Positions 45,948-55,429 of a stretch of 64,000 nt of DNA are shown here, in pieces; the stretch's first letter is position 1, and each line of letters begins with the position of its first letter. This DNA comes from Planobispora longispora (GTDB lineage: Bacteria; Actinomycetota; Actinomycetes; Streptosporangiales; Streptosporangiaceae). The notes under the pieces were generated by a model. The model saw only the letters and a program-made list of their open reading frames with translations. It was not told where the DNA came from and ran no database searches. The stretch is from contig NZ_BOOH01000037.1 of NCBI RefSeq assembly GCF_016863135.1, forward strand, positions 117,801-181,800, written 5' to 3'. The position numbers and the translations under genes are program-made.

Positions 45948-47414
45948 ATGACCAGCATCCGTGACGCCGGCCTGCTGCCGATCGGCTTCACCGTCCGGCT
46001 GAACCGGCACGTGCGCGTCCGCGACCAGGGACGCACGCTGGTCGGCGGAGCTCCGACCCGCATGATCCGCCTGTCCCCGGCCGCCGGCGATTACCTCCAC
46101 GAGCGCACCATCCGCGTCCGTGACCGCTCCTCCGCCCTGCTCGCCGACCGGTTGATCGAAGGCGGTCTGGCCGATCCCATCGTGGCCGACCTGCCCGACC
46201 TCGACCCGGCACAGGTGACGGTCGTGATTCCCGTCCGCGACCGGCCCGCCGCCCTGGACAGACTGCTCACCTGCATCGGTGACCGGCACCACGTGATCGT
46301 CGTGGATGACGCATCACTCGCTCCTGCCGCCATCGCCGACGTCGTGGCCCGCCACCGCGCCGAACTCGTCGCCCTGAAACGGAACGTGGGTCCCGCCACC
46401 GCCCGTAACGAGGGATTGAAACGGGTCACCACTCCTTATGTCGCCTTCGCCGATGACGACGTGGTCCTCGAGCCCGACGCTCTGCCACTCCTGCTGCGGC
46501 ACTTCCATGACCCGCGCGTGGCCATGGTCGCCCCGCGCGTGCTGGGACTGCGCCTGCCCGGCCGGGACCGGTGGGTCGGACGCTACGAGGACGCCCGCTC
46601 CTCCCTCGACCTCGGCGTGCATCCGGGCATCGTCCGTCCCCGTGCGCCCGTCTCCTGGGTGCCCAGTGCCTGCCTGCTCGCCAGAGTCGACGCTCTCGGA
46701 TCCGGCTTCAGCGCCGGCATGCGCGTCGGCGAGGACGTCGACCTCGCCTGGCGACTGGCCGGTGAAGGCCACCGGGTCCGCTACGAACCGGCCGCGATCG
46801 TCCATCACGAACACCGCACCGCCATCCCCGACTGGCTCAGGCGCAAGGCCTTCTACGGCACCGGAGCCGACCTGCTCGCCCAGCGGCACGGCCGTGATGT
46901 CGCCCCCGCCATCGTCACCCCGTGGAGTGCCGCCTTCGCCGCGGCTCTTCTCCTGCAACGCCGATGGTCCCTGCCAGCCGCCGCGCTCATCTTCGCCGCG
47001 GCCACCTTGCGCCTGTCGAGCAAGGTCCGCAACACCGAGCGCCCTGTCCGGCTCGGCGCCGTCCTCACCTTCGACCGCGCCCTCGCGGCGACCTGGCAGC
47101 TCAAGGCTCTGCTCCTGCGCCACTGGTGGCCGCTGGCCGCGATCGGCTGCCTGTTGTCCCGTCGCATGCGCCGGGCCGTGGCCGCCGCCGCCCTTTTCGA
47201 TACGGTCGTCGACTTTCGCCGTACCAAGGCCCACCTCGACCCGTTCCGTTTCGCCATCGCCCGCCGTCTGGACGACGTCGCCTACGGGTGCGGTGTCTGG
47301 TACGGCGCGTTCAAGGGCCGCTCACTGCGAGCCCTCCTGCCCGACATCCGCTGGAAGGGAACTCACAGTCACCACGAGCGGTCAACCGACGTCCGGCGAG
47401 CGGAGATCAGGTAG
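45948..47414 (+). CDS. mftF: Mycofactocin glycosyltransferase MftF
   Basis: A 488-residue GT2 enzyme. The N-terminal 80 residues (LPIGFTVRLNRHVRVRDQGRTLVGGAPTRMIRLS) are typical of MftF. The catalytic core has VTVVIPVRDRP, VVDDAS, FADDDVVLEPDAL (the DxD-type site) and GEDVDLAWRL. Hydrophobic segments lie near residues 325-390. MftF adds beta-1,4-linked glucose units to pre-mycofactocin. The GTT-type MftF N-terminus and operon position make this secure. An upstream frame start at 45906 is less likely. Confidence 0.92.
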   Translation: MTSIRDAGLLPIGFTVRLNRHVRVRDQGRTLVGGAPTRMIRLSPAAGDYLHERTIRVRDRSSALLADRLIEGGLADPIVADLPDLDPAQVTVVIPVRDRPAALDRLLTCIGDRHHVIVVDDASLAPAAIADVVARHRAELVALKRNVGPATARNEGLKRVTTPYVAFADDDVVLEPDALPLLLRHFHDPRVAMVAPRVLGLRLPGRDRWVGRYEDARSSLDLGVHPGIVRPRAPVSWVPSACLLARVDALGSGFSAGMRVGEDVDLAWRLAGEGHRVRYEPAAIVHHEHRTAIPDWLRRKAFYGTGADLLAQRHGRDVAPAIVTPWSAAFAAALLLQRRWSLPAAALIFAAATLRLSSKVRNTERPVRLGAVLTFDRALAATWQLKALLLRHWWPLAAIGCLLSRRMRRAVAAAALFDTVVDFRRTKAHLDPFRFAIARRLDDVAYGCGVWYGAFKGRSLRALLPDIRWKGTHSHHERSTDVRRAEIR

Positions 47415-47560
47415 GTGGCGACCATGGCCCGGCAGTTGCGACCCGACGTCGTGTTGATGGACGTGCGGATGCCGCGGCTTGATGGAATCTCCGCCACCAA
47501 TGACGTGACCACGGTCTGCACCGTGCTGATCCTGACGACGTTCGCCATCTATGAGAATGC
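47415..47560 (+). pseudogene. NarL-type response regulator receiver fragment
   Basis: AMARQLRPDVVLMDVRMPRLDGISAT, then CTVLILTTFAIYE, is the middle of a receiver domain with its phospho-acceptor aspartate (VLMDVRMP). The start of the domain, its end and the DNA-binding part are absent. It begins immediately after mftF, so it may have been brought in by rearrangement. Confidence 0.6.
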
Positions 47561-47889
47561 AGCGTTCGTATCGAAGTGTGGCCGCATCCGAGGTCTGTCG
47601 TCGTTTCTACGGCTGAGGATCCCGACGACGAGGATGGGGATTCGGTGCCGGTGTTCATCCCTAGCAGACATTCGGCCTGTCCGAGGGCGTTCGGGAAACG
47701 CTCTGCGGTGGGGACCTAAGCCCACCTTCCCGCCGCCGGGCATGATTCCCCGCTCCAGCTGAAGACAACTGCGCGGATGCAGCCTGCCGCACACGTTGAA
47801 GGTCACATCATCATCAATGCCTTGGCGCGCCACGCGCGCTCCCACAATGCCGTCGAACTGCTTCACCGTGACTCCATCGACTGCCCGTG
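47415..47889. other. 475-base gap downstream of mftF
   Basis: It starts with a response-regulator fragment (47415-47560). From 47560 to 47889 a leftward frame is open but has no recognisable motif. No clear terminator was found for the mft operon. Confidence 0.4.
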
Positions 47890-48855
47890 TCACGCCCCGG
47901 CGTCGCGGTCAGGTACCTTCTGCCACACCTTCCGGTAGGAAGCCGGGGTGCTGCCGTACACCCGTTTGAAGTCATTGATGAAGTGGCTCGCATCGGCGTA
48001 GCCCCAGCGCATGGCGATGGTCTGGACCATGTCGCCGGTGTGCAGCAGGTCACGGTAGGCACGCTCCAACCGGCGCCGGCGCACCAGGGAGCCGAAGCTC
48101 TCGTCCGAGTCGGCGAACAGGCGATGCAGCGAGCGTACGGAGATTCCGTGCTGCTCGGCGGCCCGGGCCGGCAGGACGTGACCGAGATGGAGGTGGTCGT
48201 CGATCCACCGGCTCACCGACAGGCGCATGCTCTCGCTGACTGCCGCTTTTGACGGCTGGCGATACTCCTGCACCGCGCTGAGCAGGAGTTCGACGACGAC
48301 GTTGCGCGCTGCACTGATGGCGGTGGGGCTGAGCCGGTCGGCCTCGGCCGCGATGGTGAGGAGCACCCCGCGCAGGAGACGCAGTGTGGCTTGGTCCCCC
48401 TCGATCACCGCCTCGTCCAGGATCAGGGAGTTTCTTCTCGACATGTGCAGTGCCGGCTTCGGAACGAGTACCACGGTCTGCGACATCGGGCCGAGGATCT
48501 CGGACTCCACCAACGTCGTGGCGTCCCAGACCTCGACCGGTGCCGACACCACGTACTCCCGGTGGTCACCGAACACGACTCGCTCGCTGAACGTGCGCGT
48601 GTTCACCGACACTCCGATGTACTGGGTCACCGGCGAGTCACCCGTGAAGCGGACGCCGAAGGGATCGGCTTCGACATCGACCAGAACGAGGTCTTGCAGC
48701 GTGCGCCGCCGGAACCGTCCGCGAAACGACGTGAGCTGCTTCGGGAACCACACCGAATCGGCCATGCGACTCGACACGTAGGCGTTGTTCCACGCCCGGA
48801 CACACTCGGGGGTGATCGGCCCGTCCATGTGCAGGCGCTCCCCGGTCTCCACCAT
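47890..48855 (-). CDS. AraC family transcriptional regulator
   Basis: A 321-residue regulator. Residues 1-190 form an AraC-binding-like ligand domain (FRGRFRRRTLQDLVLVDVEADPFGV). The C-terminal 100 residues carry two helix-turn-helix motifs, ending DMVQTIAMRWGYADASHFINDFKRVYGSTPASYRK, a standard AraC signature. The start at 48855 (MVETGE) or 48885 is uncertain. It ends convergent with the mft operon and is divergent from a TetR gene, so it may activate nearby catabolic genes. Confidence 0.85.
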   Translation of the reverse strand: MVETGERLHMDGPITPECVRAWNNAYVSSRMADSVWFPKQLTSFRGRFRRRTLQDLVLVDVEADPFGVRFTGDSPVTQYIGVSVNTRTFSERVVFGDHREYVVSAPVEVWDATTLVESEILGPMSQTVVLVPKPALHMSRRNSLILDEAVIEGDQATLRLLRGVLLTIAAEADRLSPTAISAARNVVVELLLSAVQEYRQPSKAAVSESMRLSVSRWIDDHLHLGHVLPARAAEQHGISVRSLHRLFADSDESFGSLVRRRRLERAYRDLLHTGDMVQTIAMRWGYADASHFINDFKRVYGSTPASYRKVWQKVPDRDAGA

Positions 48856-49018
48856 CACCACAGGACCTCCGGCGTGGCAGGCCACGAGCCCGCACGGTAC
48901 GGCGCGAACCGAGCGGGACGGGCATCGGATCGAATGCTCTTCACGCGTTGCTCCGGGTCGTCACGGGGCAGCGAGCCACGGGCTGACCGGTCATCGTGCT
49001 CCCACCGTAGATGCGATT

Positions 49019-49045
49019 TGTTCACCTGACAATGTCAGTTGAACA
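49019..49045. promoter_or_regulatory. 27-bp palindrome, candidate TetR operator
   Basis: TGTTCACCTGACA-A-TGTCAGTTGAACA matches at 12 of 13 pairs. It ends 42 bases before the TetR start at 49088 and lies between it and the divergent AraC gene. Autoregulation is the simplest reading. Confidence 0.65.
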
Positions 49046-49087
49046 ACTTCTTGTCATCGAGGCCCTGAGGTCTCATACGATCAGACC

Positions 49088-49705
49088 GTGGCACACGTGA
49101 GCGCCGCTGAGCGCCGACCGCAGCTGATCCGCGCCGCCATCGCCGTAATGAGCCGGGACGGTGTAGCCGCCGCCAGCACGCGTGCGATCGCCGCCGAACT
49201 CGGCATCGCACAGGCGACGGTGCACTACGTCTATGGAGCCAAAGACGAGCTGTACCGAGCGGTAATCGAGCAACTGACCACGGACATCGCCGAGCAGGTC
49301 CGGGGCATTGACATACCGACGGAACCGGACTTCCAAGCCACCATCGGCGCGTACGCCCGGCAGCTATGGCGTACCGTCGTCGAGCAGCCCCACGTCCACC
49401 GATTGATCACCGAGCTCTTCGTGATGGGCCTCCGCTCCCCGTCACTGCGCCCCACCGTCACCGACTATCAGCGGCAGCTCGACATCGTCTTCGAGGACGC
49501 GTTCCGGGAGGCGGCGGCATACACGGGCACGACATTGGCCCGTCCGGTCGAGGAGGTGGCCCGTTTCTTCTTCGCCGGGTTCGACGGACTGATCCTGCAT
49601 CGGCTCGCCCGCCCCGACGACATGGCCGACGAGCGCTCGCTCGAGCAGATCGTGGCGGCCACGGCAGCTTTGGCCGAGGGGCACTTGCCCCTCTCGGTCG
49701 TGTGA
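49088..49705 (+). CDS. TetR family transcriptional regulator
   Basis: A 205-residue TetR protein with a GTG start. The HTH is ASTRAIAAELGIAQATVHYVYGAKDELYRAVI, followed by the helical ligand domain. It lacks the sequence features of MftR as I know them (GRRTFFRYFPSKNDIPWG), so I do not name it mftR. The strong palindrome upstream suggests it controls itself and perhaps the AraC gene. Confidence 0.82.
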   Translation: MAHVSAAERRPQLIRAAIAVMSRDGVAAASTRAIAAELGIAQATVHYVYGAKDELYRAVIEQLTTDIAEQVRGIDIPTEPDFQATIGAYARQLWRTVVEQPHVHRLITELFVMGLRSPSLRPTVTDYQRQLDIVFEDAFREAAAYTGTTLARPVEEVARFFFAGFDGLILHRLARPDDMADERSLEQIVAATAALAEGHLPLSVV

Positions 49706-49955
49706 CGCAGGCAACCGCAGGTCTCCGGCTCCCCGGCGTCAGACGCCGGGATGTCCTCAGGTCTCGGCGTCAGCTGCGAAGTGAGATCCCTCGGCGGCCG
49801 CGATCGCCGAAGGACGCTCAAGCGGGCCAGGACGCCGCTCTCCTCCTGATCCCCGTCCTGTCTAGCCTGACTTCGGGCCAGCGGGCGCAGGAGGCGCGCT
49901 GAGCGCGGCTCACCGCTGAGGCGGGAAGTCGGCCGGCAGCACTGTCCTGCGACCT

Positions 49956-51629
49956 TTGTTCCCGGGTCGTCTTACCGGCGGACGCAGCGCTCAAAGCTCT
50001 GCCACGTGGCAGAGCTCAAGCCGGTGGCCGACGGCTGGCGCGTACCTGCTTGCGCTGTTGTGCCTGGTCGCCTCCTTCGCCACCGCGGCGCAGCAGCGCG
50101 CGGAGATACAGGCCAGCGAGCAGGAACGGCGTGACAAGACCATGGCCGATGTGGTCGCGGCGATCTCGGCCACGGTGTTGCGTCACACCTGTCAACACCG
50201 ACTTCATCGCGACCCTGCACGCCACCGTGGTGACCCGGCCGGACATGACCAACCGGCAGTTCGCCGAGTGGATCACCGAGTCGGAGGTCTTCGAGCGCTA
50301 CCCCGGCGGAGCCGGTTACGGCTACATCCAGATCGTGCCGGCCGCGCAACTGGACGATTGACAGACGATTTCCAGCAGGCGATCCGCACCGATCCTCCCC
50401 GCCTTCCGGCCGGGGCTCCCGCCGGGAATCTGTCCGTGGTCCCCGCCGGCTCCCGCTCGACGTACTGCCTGGCCCGCCTGAGCGCCGCCCCGGCCTCCTC
50501 TCCTTATGCCGCATATCCACCGGGTTTCGACTACTGCGCCCTCCGGCGCGGGTCGGGCCATGCGACCCCCGACGGACCGGATGACGAGACCGACGCAGCG
50601 ATGGCGACCTTGGACGCGCGCACGGGACTGTTCGCGCTGCTCCGTTTCGTCTCCGCCCCCGCCGCCGCGCCGGCGGCCATCGAGGAGCGTCATGCTCCAC
50701 CGCGCGGGTTCGTGATCAGTGCTTTCGACGCCAGGGCCATCATCGCCGCCGGCCTGAGCAGTCACCACGACCTGCGGGTGGAACTGCTGTACCGGCCCCG
50801 TCCTGGTACGAAGACACCCCTGAACAGCGCGGCACCCATCGTCTTGGCCGCCGGCGGCTCCACACCGCAATCTGCGGTGACGCGGGAGCTTCCCATCGGC
50901 GCCGACAGCACATGGAGCGTCCGCGTCACCAGCGGTTCCGCTGACGCAGACCGCCATGCCGATATGGCGTTCTAGGCCACGCTGGGCAGCGGCCTGTTGC
51001 TGTCGGCGCTCCTGGCGGCGTTCATGCACGTGCTGGCACGCAGCCGCCGGTACGCCCTCGACCTGGTGGCCCGCAAGACCGAGCAACTGCGCTACCAGGC
51101 CACCCACGACGCTCTCACCGGGCTGCCCAACCGCGCGCTGATCCTGGAGCAGGTGGGACAGGCGCTGGACGACTGCCAGCAGCCGGATACGGCCATCGCG
51201 ATCATGTTCCTCGATCTGGACGGCTTCAAGAACGTCAACGACACTTTTGGGCACGCCGCCGGTGATCGGCTGCTCCGCGCGGTCGCCCAACGGGTGACCG
51301 GCGTGCTGCGCGATGAGAGCACCGTGGGCCGGCTCGGCGGAGACGAGTTCGTGATCCTGCTACGGGATGCACGAGACGGACGGCCGGAGACAGTCGCGAC
51401 CCGAATCATCCAGGCTGTACAAGAGCCGTTCATGCTGGGAGATGATCGGGCATACGAGGTGCGCGTCGGCACCAGCATCGGAATCGCCACCGGCCCACCG
51501 GGCAGTGCCGACGAGTTGCTACGGGACGCCGACCTGGCTCTCTACCAGGCCAAGAAGGCAGGAAAAGGCCGCTACGTGATGTTCGCGCCCGCCGTATCCG
51601 GTCATGCCGACACCCCGATCGCCCGGTAA
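49956..51629 (+). pseudogene. Broken CHASE-GGDEF diguanylate cyclase
   Basis: The gene can be reassembled only across frames. An N-terminal membrane helix (AYLLALLCLVASFATAAQQ) is in one frame to about 50190. The CHASE-domain segment TDFIATLHATVVTRPDMTNRQFAEWI to 50361 is in another. The rest of CHASE returns to the first frame and meets a TAG at 50973. After that come a second membrane helix and a complete GGDEF domain (HDALTGLPNRALILEQV, GRLGGDEFVILL). Two frameshifts and one stop make it a pseudogene. The GGDEF part from 50997 could still be translated alone; its inhibitory RxxD site is degenerate (RDES). Confidence 0.75.
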
Positions 51630-52012
51630 GCCGACAACGACGGCTCCACCCGCGCCGGTCCGCAGGTGCCGCGGTCCGCCCGGTCTCCGAAGGGCTCCAG
51701 AACGAGACGGTCGGACCGCTGCGGGCGGCAGTCCCGCAAGCGCACAGCAGAGCCAGGAGGAAAAGCTCAATGTCCACCTGATCTTGCATCGGTGACATCG
51801 GGCGGTGATGGCGTGGCGCGGATTTTCTATGAGGGCGCCCTGACGGCGCAGGAAAGTAGACATGCGGCAGCCGACGTGGATGGGGTCAGGCGACCGGCCG
51901 GCCCTCCTCGACCTGCTCGCTGAACACCATGACGTCGGTACTTCCGCGTGCGCGGAGCGTCGGCTGCACCACGCACAGCCCTCGGCCAAGTTCACGGATA
52001 AAGGAGAAGCCC
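51630..52012. other. 383-base gap without recognisable gene
   Basis: No family motif or strong repeat was found upstream of the SDR at 52013; it presumably holds its promoter. Confidence 0.4.
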
Positions 52013-52879
52013 ATGGGACTGCTGGACGGCAAGGTGGTGTTCATCACCGGTGGAGGCCGCGGACAGGGCCGCGCTCACGCTCTCGCGTCGGCACAAGAGG
52101 GCGCAGACGTCATCCTCACGGACATCGACGCTCCCATCAAGACAGTCCCCTACGACCTGGCGGGAAAGGAGGACCTCGCGGAGACGGTTCGCCTCGTCGA
52201 AACTCTGGGCCGACGCGCTCTGTCGGTCGTCGCGGATGTCCGCTCCCAGCAGGCGCTGGATGACGCCGTCAGCCAGGGCATCGCCGCGTTCGGCAAGATC
52301 GACTGCCTCATCGCCAACGCGGGCATCCTCACCGAGGGGAAAGTCTGGGAGCTGGACGACGAGACCTGGCAGGACATGATCGACGTCAACCTCACGGGAG
52401 TATGGCGCTCGGTCAAGGCGGTCCTGCCCCACATGATCGAACGCAAGAGCGGATCCATCGTCATCACCGCCTCATCCAACTCAGACGACCCCGACCCCGG
52501 CATCGCGCACTACACGGCGGCAAAAGCCGGCGTCATCGGCCTGATGAAGAACGTGGCGGTGGAGGTGGCGCCCTTCGGCATCCGCTGCAACGCGATCAAG
52601 CCTGGCTTCATCGCCAGCGAGATGACCTCATGGCAGGGCATGCTGGACCGGTACGCCGGCCATGAGGGTGGAACCATCGAGCACATGCACCAGGCCGGTT
52701 ACTTCTTCAACGCGCTGCCGATGCCCATGATGCAGCCGGAGTCGACCGCCAAGGTGGCGCTCTTCCTGAACTCGGATCTGGCCGCCTATGTGACCGGCCA
52801 GCACTTCTTCGTGGACGCCGGCCACTCCGTCCTCTCTCGGACCAACCTGGGCGCAGTCATACCGTCCGCCGAAGCCTGA
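52013..52879 (+). CDS. Mycofactocin-coupled SDR family oxidoreductase
   Basis: A 288-residue SDR. ITGGGRGQGRAHALASAQEGADVILTDI has the cofactor motif, ANAG is at residues 101-104, catalytic S154, Y168 and K171 or nearby are in ITASSNSDD and AHYTAAKAG. The insertion AxIKTVPYDLAGKEDLAETVRLVETLGRR after beta-2 is the hallmark of the mycofactocin-coupled SDR group (TIGR03971-like), which traps NAD and re-oxidises it with mycofactocin. AAGGAG precedes the ATG. It lies 4.6 kb beyond mftF and is a likely client of the mft system. Confidence 0.88.
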   Translation: MGLLDGKVVFITGGGRGQGRAHALASAQEGADVILTDIDAPIKTVPYDLAGKEDLAETVRLVETLGRRALSVVADVRSQQALDDAVSQGIAAFGKIDCLIANAGILTEGKVWELDDETWQDMIDVNLTGVWRSVKAVLPHMIERKSGSIVITASSNSDDPDPGIAHYTAAKAGVIGLMKNVAVEVAPFGIRCNAIKPGFIASEMTSWQGMLDRYAGHEGGTIEHMHQAGYFFNALPMPMMQPESTAKVALFLNSDLAAYVTGQHFFVDAGHSVLSRTNLGAVIPSAEA

Positions 52880-53455
52880 CGTACGGACGGTTCTGCATCA
52901 CACGAGGGGCGCCAGCGCGGCAAACCAATAAGCCCCGCGCCTGCCTAGACCGGCCATCCGCACAAGCCCGTGAGTGACATCCTGCACCGGCCCGGGGAGT
53001 CTCCCCGCAAGGCAGGCCTGTTGAGGGCGGAGATCCAGGAGAACGGCGATCTTCTATAACCAGTCGTCCACGAACTGGATCTCCGTTGACTGCCGAGTAT
53101 TCCGACTTGGCTGTTTCTCGTGCTGTCGAGGCAATCTGCGAAGCAGGCGGCCCTCCCTGGTCGGCGGTTTCAGCGGCGCTGGAAGGCAGCGTGGCGTGCG
53201 GGACGGCTAGAAACGCCAGCACGAGCATGGCGATGGTGACGTACCGATGCCAGGGCGTCCGCTTGCGCGCCTGTAGGAGGTCAGGCCGAGCAGGTCCTCG
53301 CCGTGCTCGTCGTCCTCCCTGGCCTTCCGGCGTATCCCGGCCGCGTCGATCAGCTGGGGGAAGTGCGGAGCCCGTCAACCTGAGGTGCCCTGCAGTACTG
53401 GTCGGCCATGCCGGCCGACCAGTGCCCTTGTAGATCGCGCTGGGATCGTCAACGA
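52880..53455. other. 576-base gap with transposase remnant
   Basis: A stretch on the minus strand (about 53070-53290) resembles the end of an IS701-type transposase. No intact gene was found. Confidence 0.4.
53070..53290 (-). pseudogene. Probable transposase C-terminal remnant (IS701-like)
   Basis: The minus strand reads RKRTPWHRYVTIAMLVLAFLAV, close to the WYRHITLALLAHAFLAV block near the end of IS701-type transposases. No upstream catalytic region remains. Identification rests on this one block. Confidence 0.45.
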
Positions 53456-54838
53456 TCAGCATCCCATCGGAGCGGCCCGGGCGCGGAGCGGCAGATGGAT
53501 GAAGCCGCGGACGGCTCCCCCGGGCCTGCGGACTGCCTGCCCTGCCATGCGCAGTTCCGGCAATCGGCTCGCGAGCGTCCGCAGAGCGATCTCTCCTGTC
53601 AGCCGGGCCAACGAAGACTCCAGTCCCATGGCACCGCTGACGGCGAGATGCCTGGGGCCGGAAGTACGGGTGATGTCGAAGCGCGCAGGGTCGGGAAACT
53701 GGTCGGGGTCCCGGTGGGCCGCAGCGAGCATCACAAGAACTCTGCTACCGGAGGGCACTGTGTGTCCTGCCAGCTCGATGCGCTCGGAGGCGATACGCAA
53801 GATGAACTGGCGAGGAGGATCGAACCGCAGGGTCTCTTCGGCTGCTTTGTCCGCCAGTTGCGGTGCCGCCTTGAGCATCTGCCACTGGTCAGGGTAGGCC
53901 GCCAGCGCGGCCACCGCATTGCCGATCAGATCGACTGCGGTGTCGAGGCCGGAAACGATCAGCTCCTTGCATGCTTCGACGATCTCCTCCAGGTTCAATC
54001 TGGCGGGGGCGGTGCTGGGCCAGCCAGTCGTGCCGGCGTCCGGGTTCTCCCGGCGTTCCCACTGACGGGCGTGACCGAGCAGCCTGTCCGGGTCGTGTTC
54101 TGGCGTGCGGCCGCGGCGCGCAGCGGTGAGCCGGCTGATCAGGTCACCGCCGGGATGCTTGCGTCGCTCACGTTGAAGCCGGATCAGCAATGCCTCCAGG
54201 TCCTCGTTCGCGTCGTGCAGTTCTTCGGCCTGTCTTGCTGAGGGCCTCCCGCCGATCGAGCGGCCCATGACGGCGCACAGGTCGGCAAAACGTGCTGAGT
54301 CGCCATGGGGAATGCCCAGTACTTCACTGAGGCACGCAGTGACCAGGGGGAGGGCGAAGTCGTCGATCAGATCGAACGCGTCGCCATCTGCAGCCCGGCT
54401 GAGCAGGTTATGTGCGGTGACCTCGACGCGGGAAACGGAGGGCTGCAGCGCCGGCTTCACCAGTGAGGCGGCGATGGTACACGCGTGATCGTTTTCCTGC
54501 GTCCGTGCCTCGAACGGGCCGACAGCGGCGGGTGTCTCCCCAGGCGTGGGTGCACGCCTCCCAGCAGGGCGGGCAGATGACCCCCATGCCAAGAAGCGGG
54601 GGTCGTGCAGAACCCGGCTGCAGCGGTCATACGACAAGACGGCGAGCATCCCGGTACGGCTGCGATAGACCGGCTCCTGAGCGCGCATCTGCTCATACAG
54701 CCCGTAGGCGTCACCGCAGAACCCTGGTTCGAGAAGCCTGGCCAAAGGATCACCGGTGCGGGCCAGCAGCCACAGCCACAACCGGTTGGGGGAAGCACCG
54801 GCCTGGAACCGCGCGGTGCCGGTGGGGTGATAGCTCAT
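53456..54838 (-). CDS. Cytochrome P450 homologue lacking the heme-ligand cysteine
   Basis: A 460-residue P450-fold protein. I-helix ELIVSGLDTAVDLIGN (D299-T300) and the ExxR motif (E335, R338) are kept, as are PSGSRVLVMLAAAHRDPDQFPDPARFDI and GPRHLAVSG. Where FGxGxHxCxG should follow, it reads AMGLESSLARL: the cysteine and histidine are missing, with two residues fewer than usual. The C-helix HxxxR pair is also incomplete (HACTI). No other frame restores the motif. It may be a non-catalytic partner, as EryCII/DesVIII-type P450 homologues are, or a dying gene. A shared TetR operator lies 57 bases upstream. Confidence 0.8.
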   Translation of the reverse strand: MSYHPTGTARFQAGASPNRLWLWLLARTGDPLARLLEPGFCGDAYGLYEQMRAQEPVYRSRTGMLAVLSYDRCSRVLHDPRFLAWGSSARPAGRRAPTPGETPAAVGPFEARTQENDHACTIAASLVKPALQPSVSRVEVTAHNLLSRAADGDAFDLIDDFALPLVTACLSEVLGIPHGDSARFADLCAVMGRSIGGRPSARQAEELHDANEDLEALLIRLQRERRKHPGGDLISRLTAARRGRTPEHDPDRLLGHARQWERRENPDAGTTGWPSTAPARLNLEEIVEACKELIVSGLDTAVDLIGNAVAALAAYPDQWQMLKAAPQLADKAAEETLRFDPPRQFILRIASERIELAGHTVPSGSRVLVMLAAAHRDPDQFPDPARFDITRTSGPRHLAVSGAMGLESSLARLTGEIALRTLASRLPELRMAGQAVRRPGGAVRGFIHLPLRARAAPMGC

Positions 54839-55429
54839 CGTCTCTCCCTGATCGGGTCGTCTGCGGCAGTCACCGGATGCCGCTGAGACGGCCACGTCTC
54901 ATATGAGGCAGATTCTGCTCGTGCTTGTGGAGCGGCGATACAGACGAAAGTCGATTAACACTGTTCGCAGGCATGAGTTCGCCGTTCGGAGGAGAGCAAG
55001 CACCCTTTCGTGGCGCCCGGGCCCGGTCTCAGGCGATCGGTGGCCCGAACTGTGCCCGGGCCGCCTGGTGTCAGGCGCGGCGTGGACCCGGCTGCAGTCA
55101 GGGGCTCGGCGTCGCCCGTGACGACTGTCAGCCCTCCGTCCTGTCCCGGGCGGCGTTTCGCAGGCCACGTACAGCACTCACGCCGCCCGGGCCGGTCTCC
55201 CGCAGGACCTGGATGGTCCGCGCGCTCCCGACCCGGACGCGCTCTGCGCAGCAGGGGACACGGGTAGGCCCCGGCGGTCTCAGCTGCCCGGCGAGTGGCC
55301 GAAACGAGCAGCCACGGGGGAAACCGCCGTAGAGCTGCCGGTGATACCGGCATCGACCACCAGGCCCCGGCTGCCGATGTGGTCCTTTCCCGCGGCAGCA
55401 GGTGCTGCTTGCACGATCTTCCTCGTTCC
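54839..55429. other. 591-base gap upstream of P450-like gene
   Basis: Only the shared operator at 54896-54909 is recognisable. No gene is supported in 54910-55429. Confidence 0.45.
54896..54909. promoter_or_regulatory. Operator shared with the TetR/MFS promoter
   Basis: GTCTCATATGAGGC, read on the coding strand as GCCTCATATGAGAC, differs by one base from GCCTCAAATGAGAC at 57542-57555 upstream of the TetR gene. It lies 58-71 bases upstream of the P450-like start codon. This points to control of the P450 homologue by that TetR protein. Confidence 0.65.

Noticed and set aside
47549..47893. Leftward 114-codon frame after mftF
   Set aside because: No motif, no ribosome site, and it overlaps the response-regulator remnant.
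49088..49705. Naming the TetR gene near the mft operon mftR
   Set aside because: Its HTH sequence does not resemble the MftR pattern I know, and it is separated from mftF by an AraC gene in the opposite direction.
53600..53645. A frameshift as the cause of the missing P450 cysteine
   Set aside because: The other two frames across this segment give no FGxGxHxCxG pattern, and homology resumes in the same frame on both sides.
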